Source of the DNA: Trichosphaerium sp. ATCC 40318 | Lineage: Eukaryota > Discosea > Flabellinia > Trichosidae | Assembly: GCA_038496445.1 (NCBI GenBank) | Contig: JALMLS010000102.1 | Coordinates: 1-62,433 of the forward strand | DNA: 62,433 nt | Direction: 5' to 3' | In this document: positions 54,214 through 62,433 of the stretch, piece after piece | Layout: each line of letters begins with the position of its first letter | Numbering within the stretch: position 1 is the first letter of the stretch | Notes under the pieces: generated by a model | Seen by the model: the letters and a program-made list of their open reading frames with translations, nothing else | Database searches by the model: none | Told to the model about the DNA's origin: nothing | Position numbers and translations under genes: made by a program

Positions 54214-56343
54214 ATGGCAGAGACAAAAGAAAAGGCTGTCAGCAAAGAATGCCCATTGGAGTATGTAATGCCTCCTCAACCTACCAATATGACCGCTTTG
54301 GGCGTATGGTATACCTTGAAAGCTTTCTTAGAGGACAAAACCCAAACAATTCTTCAATTTCCAACTGACTTGGACGAATACCAACGCAAGATCGGTCACG
54401 AGTATTGTGAAGGTACAATTTTCTCGTGTAAGGTGTTTTTTCGCTCGGAGCTTACAAAAACCCAGAAATCGGCAAGTTATCACACCACAGCGAAGGCAGA
54501 TCATCAAAACGGCGATTAATCGTTAAAAAAAATGCAAAAGCCAAAGGTACAACTACAACATGGCCAATAACGTTACCCAACGCCAAAAATTGATGAAACA
54601 CCGTCCTTCTTGCTCTTCTCAAGTTTAACCGTTCACACGATTTAGCCGATTTCATAACGCTGACCTATCATCTCTGTAGGCTACAAGAAACACTTTCACA
54701 GGTTCAAGAAGCGTACTCCTGCAAAAGAAGGCTCTGTACGCTTTGTTAACTGGAACGTTGAATGGATGAACAACCTATTTGCTAGTGATACGTCCTTTGC
54801 TGTTTCAGTTTTTGATAGTACGTAACAAACAAAATTGAAGCGTTGAAACGTTACTTTTAACTGAATGAAAAAGCATTTAAATTTTTTTTGTTTGTTTTTT
54901 TGACGTTTTGATGTCTTATTTCTACTTGAGGCGAGAATAACGTTATTATCTTGGATGTTGATGAATTATGTCGTGATATTGCTGCTGTTATAAAAGAGCT
55001 TGACCCTGATGTTATATGTATTGAAGAAGGACCAAGACGAATGAAACAAATGGAGTTATTTGTTAAGACTTATTTAGATGATACTTTTGATTGCTATGGG
55101 TACCCCCGTTACAGTTGCCTTTGTGTAATCACTAAATTACATCTTAGAGGTTTAGATGGAAACTTACAAAAGGTATATACCCTCATAAAACGAGGAGGAC
55201 CTATAAGAAATGCGAGTGTTGACAGTGAATGTGATGCTTTCTTGAAAGAAAAATGGTCATTTGATTTAGAAGGTAATGAAACCACTCAGCTCAAGAGCTA
55301 CCAGTTTAGCAGAAGGCCCGTTGTCATACGTGGTGATGTACGTCCAGTAGTTTATTAAAACACTTTGAGGTGGATTGAGGTAACATGGGATTTTCTAGAT
55401 GACATTTTGTGGAAATGATCGAGAAGTTTTCTTTGTGGCGCTTCATGCCAAGTCCAAGTTTGTTGCTCAAGGTGATAAGCTATGGGCATCTACTGATGAA
55501 GAAGACCGTAATAAATTTATATCACTTGCTGTAAAGAATAGGAGGCGTATAGCTGCCGAGTGGTAAGTCCCTATATGATTTATTTTACCATAGTTTAATG
55601 TTCTTTGTTTAGCAGTAGAACCAGGAAAATGATCGACGATATTATCTTCTCTAAACATGATTGTAAGTATTTTTAATCTATTCATTTTATTCTTAGTGAC
55701 TAAATTCTCTAGCACCGCTAGTTATTGTTGCTGGCGATCTTAATGATGGGCCTGGCATGGACTTTTTTGAAGAAAAGTAATTTTTGCTCTCCGGTTGAAT
55801 CTTTAACTAAGACGCTCGTTAGGTATTTACTATTTGATAGTATTGACAAGCTCATGGGCTCTCCTTTCTATAGAAAGAAGCTTCTTCAGGCTATATTGAT
55901 CAACGACAAATTTGTTGCTGAAGAAGATCAATGGACTGTTGAATTCCAAGACTACGTTGATGGTGACAAGGTAAGGAAAACCTATTTTAGAATTTTACTT
56001 TTTTTTTCCCTTTGAATCCACTCAAGGCATGCTTTCTTATATCGTTAAGACTAAGCGCGTATTACTTGATCATATATTCATCACACAAGAAGTTGTGAGG
56101 ACGACACATGCTGTACGTTGTCTGTTAAGTTTTATTGGTTTTTTTTTTCTAATTCAAGTTAAGGCTGGTATAAGTCACGATATCTATCTTAGACATACTA
56201 AAGACTGTCATCCATCTGCTTCAAGGCAAAAGAGACCTTCAGACCATATCCCTGTCTTTTTAGACTTTGGTAATGAAGTGTTAACCGCCACAGATGATAA
56301 ACTTAAAGCGACACTAAAAAAAACAACTAGTGCTTTGTTGTGA
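54214..56343 (+). CDS. Endonuclease/exonuclease/phosphatase-superfamily enzyme
   Basis: The EEP fold motifs appear in order: VRFVNWNVEWMNNLF (metal/phosphate Asn), DPDVICIEEGPRRMKQMELF (catalytic Glu), LVIVAGDLNDGPGMDFFEE (GDxND) and RPSDHIPVFLDFGNEV (SDH general base). It begins MAETKEKAVSKECPLEYV with a short helical domain before the EEP domain (FLEDKTQTILQFPTDLDEYQ). About eight introns. The family includes nucleases, inositol-phosphate and tyrosyl-DNA phosphodiesterases; a divalent metal ion is required. Which phosphodiester it cleaves cannot be told from the sequence. Confidence 0.85.
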
Positions 56344-57002
56344 GAAGTATCATGTATGCATAATGATAATGAAGCCCTATTTTTGACTCTTTGGTGGTAC
56401 ATTCCCTTTTTTTTTTTTTCTATTTTTACACATTCGGCTTTATTATTCCGAGACGGTGAGGATCTCGAACTATTTGCAAAAATAAACAGCATATGGTGGT
56501 GGAAAAGTTTTTTCCGGATTAATTTATTTGTTTTTATACGTATTTACACCCCCTCTCATTCTTCTCTTTTCGCTCAAATATGACCATTCTGTCACTTTAG
56601 TAGTTGTTATCAGTTAAATGCGTTGATTCGGCCTTAAATCATTTTATTTACGTTTTAACTGTGTCTTGTGCTTATTTTAAAGCATCTATGCTATTTTAAG
56701 AAGTTAAAGGCGCCTTCTCTTGCCAAATTAACCCGAAAAAAACGTGGCCATCAAAAAAACCCAACTTGTTGGGTTTCGATGTTCTATTTACTCGCGTAGA
56801 GGTGTAGTTCCAAAATAGTTCATGAAAAAAACGATAAGAAAGTGTTTTTTTAAGCTACGCAGTTTTTTTGTTTTTGAAAATAAGTCTTTGTGGGTAAATT
56901 TAGAGCTAGGATCGCGCTATTGGGATAAAATCTCTTCCGGCTACTTGTAGAGATAAAGGTACCTCAAAACACGCTATAAATACATCAAGAGTGTCAAAGA
57001 AA
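56344..57002. other. Long AT-rich spacer, no gene seen
   Basis: The longest non-coding stretch in the right half. It separates the EEP gene 3' end from the kinase gene start (ATG at 57003). Many T and A runs; short open frames without motif. It probably contains the kinase promoter. Confidence 0.45.
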
Positions 57003-60000
57003 TGAAGCTATTCAAAAAGCGGAGCAAAAAAGACTTCAAATTACTTTCTCCTGTAGAAACTGAACGTAATAGCACACGCGTGACTGCTTTACGTGAGTAC
57101 CTCACTAAGGTAACAAAAAAAGAAACGACAAAAACACGCAAAACATTTTTTTAATAGTTTCACACTTACTAGCGCAATAAACCTATTATCTTTTTAACAT
57201 CAATCGCTTCGCGCACGTTTAAGAAACCTTTTTTTTAATTAAAACCAAAAAGAAACCGTTTCGTGCAATTCTAGACGTTTATATTCGCGACTTTAAGCTA
57301 TAAAACCTCTGATACAAGTATAGAATGTGGAATTACCGCCTCATTTACTCTCAATTCTTCTTGGCTTTCCCAAATTAACTGTAGAACATGTCAAAGGAGA
57401 AGGATGGGCAGTGTGTTTATCATGTATATATTTGCTTCATCCAGATTCATTCCACAGGCGAAGAAACCCGATTTTTGAAATAAATAAGTTAAAGTTCGAA
57501 CAACACAAGAGAGAAGGAAAGCTACCTCCCCTGCCGAATCAGCGTATCGTTGTTCAACGCAATGAAGGTGGTAGGAGGCGTAGTCAGAGCGTTGCTTACG
57601 ATCCTTCTGTGTCTGGTTCCTCTGGCCCTATGGCACGCGTATGGAACGGAAGGAGATCAATCAGTCCAACAGAGATGGATAAAACATCAGCTTTAGATAT
57701 GTTTGACGCTCAGGAAGGATTTGGAGAAAATACAAAAAACGCAGCAAACAATTTTCATATTGTTCCTAGTAGCTCCCTTGGAGACATCAGTACTAGTCTT
57801 GCATCACCAACACCACTCAAAATGCCTATATGGGATCGTATGTCTGAAGATGACTTGTACGGTTGCGCTTTCTTAACCCCGCCTTTTTGACTTTTGATGA
57901 TTTTCAGTGAAGAAAGAGGAAATTTTTTTGTTTTTTTTTTGTTTGTTTTGCCGCCTGTTTTTATTGTGTTCCTACCCTTCTCATGTTTTTATTTTTAGAA
58001 GGAGTCTACTACAAGGAAAGAACCTAAAACTCAAGTATGGCCTGCTCAAGCAAAGGAGGAGAAGGTGGTGGCATCACCGATTTCGCGAAAAAAAGGTGGA
58101 TTGCAACGTCACGTTTCGGCAAAAGATGTTTCTCCTCGTACCATTTCTACGAGGAAACAGGAGCGTCGAAGAAGTAGTCCTTTGGGGAAGACTAAGACTA
58201 GTCCACGTAGCTCGCGAAGTAGCATGGCATCTAGGCATCAGCGACCCATAAATTCAAATTCGCGTGGTTCTCCTCTCCGAAACTTGAAAAAGAGTTCGGA
58301 CAGTGTTGAGCGCAAGACTTCTAAGAGCCGTAAAAATTTGTTCTCAAAAGGCAAGAGACGTTCTAGGACAAAGAGTAGTCCACCTATGCTTATTGGCCAA
58401 CAAGTGAAACCAGACATGCCAAGGTAACTAGCGCTCATTCTTTAGAAAATTTTTTCGGGTTGTTTTTTTTGTATTTTTTTTATTCATTTGTAGGGCACAT
58501 ATGGTTGAAGAAATGATGCTTGCTGCTGTCCCAGAAGAGACAGAAGTACGAAAAAGAGCTCAGATAAAGGTATGTTAAGGTTGACGACGTTTTGAGTGAT
58601 TTAAAGTGACACGGTTTTTTTAGAAGCCTAAAAAAGCGAAACGTCGTGGGTCAGGGAAACTTCGTTTGCGATCACGTTCTTCTGGTATACCTGTTAAAAA
58701 GAGCGTTCTTCAACCAAAACCAAAACAAATCGATGTAGTCAAGTCGTCCTCTCCACCTCTTAGAGCGTCATCATCGCCTTCATTGCCTGTGGCACCGCTT
58801 GATATGACGCCTAAAAAAGCGTTGTCACACTCTTACGTGCCAATATCGCCTCTCATGTCAGCGTTTACGGATCCTCCAAACGCTATTAATCCCACAGAGA
58901 AGCCATTAGATGATTCTTTGGAAAAGGAGGATAAACTAAAGGAGCAACGAAGCATGGATACAAGAGAAGAAATTTTGAAAGCACGTGCAAGTATAGGCAA
59001 GAAGAGACCAAAATCACCACGGATAAATGACTATGAACAACACTTTTATCCTATTCGCACATTTAACTCTTACTCTGTCTTACCGGCAGCAGCAATGCGT
59101 AAGTTCTTATTCTTTCTTTTTTTTTTTTGCTAAGTTTTTTTTTACGATTAGCGGAAGATCTCATTTCTCCGAGTAATCCTCGATCTACCTTCAAACCTGT
59201 AGGTACATTAGATCATGGGTAAGGGATATATGCTATTAATTAATTAATTAATTATTGTAGGACAACGTCAAAGGTGGTGTTAGCAAGAACTAGAAAAAAG
59301 AAGAATAATAAAAGAAGGGTACCTAACTTTTTTTTTGATTTTAATTTTTTCGTAGCTTGTAGCCTTAAAACAGTTCCCAGCAAATAAGAGACGGTTTGAA
59401 AGAACTGCATTTGAGATCAAGACGCTCAAGGGCGTGAGTCATCCTAACCTAGTAAAATTTTACGATGCATTCTATTATGAAGACAAGTTAACTGTATGTC
59501 TCTTTTTTAAAGTGCTCTTGGCAACAACACAAGATGTCTAATATTATTTATAGATTGCTATGGAATATTGTAATGCTGGAAATCTAAGGCAATACGTGAA
59601 AGTGAATAGGTTTCCGCCAAAGGAGAGAATACTTGCGTACCTCATAAAGAAGGTAATGCATGCCCTAGAAATTGTTGAGAAAAAAAAGTTGTAACTTGTG
59701 TGTAGATTCTTCATGGACTCAGATACTTGCATGATGTTTGTCAATACATTCACCGTGATATCAAGACGCTTAATATATTATTAAACACGGATTGTGAAGT
59801 GAAGATTGGTACGCAAACCAGTTAAGGTTAAACCAACACATTACTGATTCATTTTGTTTTTTAAGTTGATTTTGGCATCTCTACAAAGTGCGTTTCTGGA
59901 GAGTATAAGCTTACACGTGTATCTGGTTCGCGAGTGTACATGGCTCCAGAAGTAATCGAACAGATGGCTATGGATTGAGCGTATGTTATTTTTGTACAGA

Positions 60001-60490
60001 TCCAGTAATGCTTTCTGCTCACTTTTTGTTTTTAAGGCGGACATTTGGAGTTTAGGGGCTACTATGTATGAACTCATGATGCGCAGTGCCCCTTACGAAC
60101 GTACTCCATCGTTCACGCAACTGTACAGTATTGCGACAGCAGGTACATTGTAGCATGTGTTAAGGTGGAACACGTCTAATTCTTTTGATGTTTTTAGGCG
60201 CACCAACAATATCTGAAGAAGATGCAGAGCGTTGGTCTCCCCAAGCTCTTAACTTTTTTAACAAATGTACTATATTTGATAAGACAAAACGACCAACTGC
60301 AGCTAAGCTTCTCAAGGTAAGTACAAACCCAAACTTTTGTTGTTTTTTCTCTTTTTTTCTTTTTTTTTTAAATCTAAGTTGTGTTTAGCACCCATTTATG
60401 AATCGGGCACCGAATACAATTACTCAAGATGAGTTGCTCCCAAGAGCTTATTTATGCCAGATAGCTGTGGATACCCGTCCTAGGTGGTAA
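57003..60490 (+). CDS. STE-like Ser/Thr protein kinase with disordered N-terminal region; apparent frameshift
   Basis: The N-terminal exon MKLFKKRSKKDFKLLSPVET and long Arg/Ser/Pro-rich exons (57.3-59.1 kb) form a basic disordered half. The kinase domain begins GTLDHGTTSKVVLARTR (glycine loop) and has VALKQFP (Lys), FERTAFEIKTLKGVSHPNLV (Glu), IAMEYCNAGNLRQY, YIHRDIKTLNILL (HRD), IVDFGISTKC (DFG) and GSRVYMAPEVIEQ (APE), then YGLSADIWSLGATMYELMMR, ending near TKRPTAAKLLKHPFMN. Between VIEQ and YGLSADIW the frame is off by one base at about 59965, and staying in frame hits TGA. HRDIKxxNILL favours the STE/MAP2K group. Confidence 0.75.
59235..59258. repeat. TTAA tetranucleotide microsatellite
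   Basis: About five copies of ATTA/TTAA inside an intron of the kinase gene, just before the acceptor TTGTAG. No function inferred. Confidence 0.8.
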
Positions 60491-60929
60491 AGAAATTTGT
60501 GGTGTTAATATATATAGCCCACAAGCGTTCCAGCGCGTTATACTTTATAAAAAATGTAAATATTTTCCCATGAGTTCAAAAAAACACAGTATTTGTACTG
60601 GTTTTTTTTCAGCATATAGACGTGTACTACAGAAAAAAAAAAGACTTTATTAAAAGAATATACCTCAATGGTTGTAGTATCTTGTTGCGGTCTTTTGTGT
60701 AACCACATGATTGACACGTGGTGCTCGTTCCAAACAATCTTGTAGAAATTGCCAAGCTTACAAATTAAAGGCCATGTTGTTTCAACCAAACAACATTGAG
60801 CTTCTACACTCAGATGCTCCTACCAGAAGAAAGTGCTGTTTGGGAACTTAATACACGTGGTTACACTTTTCAAAGACTTATTGTGACCTTAAGGACGTCC
60901 TTATTAACTAATCACGCGAAGCTGTTAAC
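60491..60929. other. Intergenic spacer, no gene seen
   Basis: Between the kinase stop and the ATG of the F-box-like relic. A minus-strand open frame (60538-60789) has no motif support. Confidence 0.4.
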
Positions 60930-62433
60930 ATGGAGATAGCATTCTACATTCCAGAAATAGTTTTAGCGATTATGGAGCAAACAAATAGTTTTACATCGAT
61001 TATAGCCTTCTCAAGCACTCATAAGCAAGCTCGCAACATAATATGTTCTCCACAGAACACAAAACAATTGTTTAAAGCCCAATGGACCAATCCTTTGTTT
61101 TATGGACCAATCCGCGAATGGCCTAAAAAACTTGGAGGTACTGGTAACACATCTGGGTTTGATGGACTACAATACCTCTGCTTTGCATGTCATTTGGAGA
61201 AACAATACCAAGTAAGTCAACTCAAGTTTTTTTAAAGAGCAGTTGACCTAACTAAACACGTGATTGAAAATTTAGAGTGAGTGTAGAATAACAAAAAAAG
61301 GATTTGAAAGAGTACTCGATATCAATACATGAGAACTGATTACTCCACCACCTCTTTCTTGGGATGTCCCTACTTATTACTATCGCCCTACTTTCGACTA
61401 TGTGCTTTGGAATAAAACCACATATGGAGACGTATACAATACCGGTGATATAGTGTTGAGTGTCAACTCGAACACATCATCATACACTGGTTTTTGTAAA
61501 AAAACCAAAAATAAGTTTGGAGTATAGGATTAGAACCTTTGGGGAGGCAATATAGGCATGCATATGATCATCAAAGTACGACGATGGTTATACTAGATAC
61601 AAGTAAAGATGTAAAGAAGAGATATATGTATTGCGTTAACCTAAAGGATGGTACGACATATAGGAATACCTTGGTCACTTAAAGGTGTTTATTTAGGTTC
61701 TATAATGTGGAAAAAAGATGTACTACACTTGTGTCCTTATAGTCAAATAGTATATTTATTCAGCCCTAACGATAAGTTCATTTATATGCAAAGTAACAAA
61801 ACAAATACTGCAGTACTTGATATCCAAACTGGCAAAGAAATTGGTGCACTGAATCATCCTGTCACAATGTCACCACTCAAAATGATCATATATTTATAAC
61901 CAACAAAGACTTCATTTACAAGTATAAGAAGACAAGAACATATTCAACCTTGTATGGAAGAAAAAAGTAATACCTAGATGTTGTCCAGCTATTTACCATT
62001 TTTCCAATGGCTTTATTCTATTGGAGATGTATAGAATCTTGTATGATAGTGATGTTCATCTTAATCTTATTGACAAAGAAGGGAATACAATATGGGAAAC
62101 AAATACATACAAAAGCAAAAAAATTTGGCTATCATCCTGTCAGAGTTCAAATCAGAGGAAAACACGGGATTGTAGTACAATCAATTGCATCTTCAGTAGT
62201 ATGTGAACATATTGGTTGGAATGGTTCAAAAAAATGGAGGTATGATACTGAATCAAGTCAAAATAATTAGAGCTATCATCATTTGTAGCCTCAGGACGGG
62301 TTGACTATAAACTAATATAGACACAAAAGTTTGTAACGATCATCTACCTTGGAATCAGTACTGGTTTGATTACCATCTGGTATAATAGATAATAAACACT
62401 TTAAAATGTACGCTACTAACAAAAGGGGGTCAC
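60930..62433 (+). pseudogene. F-box-like protein with propeller-like region, decayed
   Basis: The first exon-length frame (MEIAFYIPEIVLAIMEQTNS, FTSIIAFSSTHKQARNII) looks like an F-box and continues to EKQYQ near 61210. A possible intron follows, then SECRITKKGFERVLDINT runs into TGA. Beyond that, short conserved-looking pieces occur in different frames: PPPLSWDVPTYYYRPTFD, KGVYLGSIMWKKDVLHLCP, TAVLDIQTGKEIGAL and ILYDSDVHLNLIDKEGNTIW. These resemble blades of a beta-propeller. At least three frame changes and several stops are visible, with no good intron to explain them. Probably a pseudogene; the gene may run past the window end. Confidence 0.6.

Noticed and set aside
59940..59985. TGA read as a sense codon in the kinase
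   Set aside because: TGA ends several other genes here in the expected place (Stn1, EEP enzyme, nuclease genes B and C); a one-base frameshift explains the kinase better.

Overview
The window is nuclear DNA of a unicellular eukaryote (a protist-type genome; I cannot name the clade). It has dense genes on both strands separated by only 70-650 bp, and many short introns: most are about 40-70 nt, and some appear to be 24-30 nt. A striking share of introns begin with GTAC rather than GTAAG or GTATG. Gene content is clearly eukaryotic: INCENP with an IN-box, Stn1, a SIRT6/7-like sirtuin, a class C GPCR, an AAAP amino-acid permease, a dual-specificity phosphatase, a TFIIB-like factor, a protein kinase, and mitochondrial-presequence enzymes.

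Region 1 (1-10557) is a giant near-perfect palindrome. Two arms of about 5.24 kb face each other around an 81-bp spacer (5237-5317). Each arm carries the 3' part of a mucin-like membrane glycoprotein gene with an acidic tail, a complete six-exon RlaP-type (polymerase-beta superfamily) nucleotidyltransferase gene, a decayed LINE reverse-transcriptase fragment, and a 1.0-kb terminal-inverted-repeat element inserted in that fragment. The right arm runs on into the unique 5' half of the glycoprotein gene. The left arm reaches the window edge, so its outer end is unseen.

Region 2 (10.6-19.9 kb) holds the glycoprotein 5' end, a Ser/acid-rich single-pass membrane protein, an unidentified longin-like protein, INCENP (chromosomal passenger complex) and Stn1 (CST telomere complex).

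Region 3 (20-24 kb, with relatives at 38.6-40.1 and 47.6-49.4 kb) contains four members of a family built from about 60-residue repeats (core pattern DWYxV...GG..LL...YP...W...F). Three of them end in a PD-(D/E)XK-like nuclease domain (D(I/V)Y.P...LA.EYQGE.HY ... IP(Y/F)WW). The same intron splits EYQ|GE in all three.

Region 4 (24-35.7 kb) has a secreted ADP-ribosylglycohydrolase, a mitochondrial FAD monooxygenase-like enzyme, a SIRT6/7-like sirtuin, a barrel-less amidohydrolase relic, a class C GPCR, a TFIIB-like factor and a coiled-coil protein.

Region 5 (35.9-62.4 kb) has an altered GH13 amylase-like enzyme, a dual-specificity phosphatase, an intronless F-box/MORN gene, an AAAP permease, a polytopic membrane protein, a type I membrane protein, a GST, an RTN4IP1-like reductase, an endonuclease/exonuclease/phosphatase-family enzyme, a protein kinase with an apparent one-base frameshift, and a decayed F-box-like gene at the right edge. 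All exon models were spliced by eye; starts and ends are noted where uncertain.
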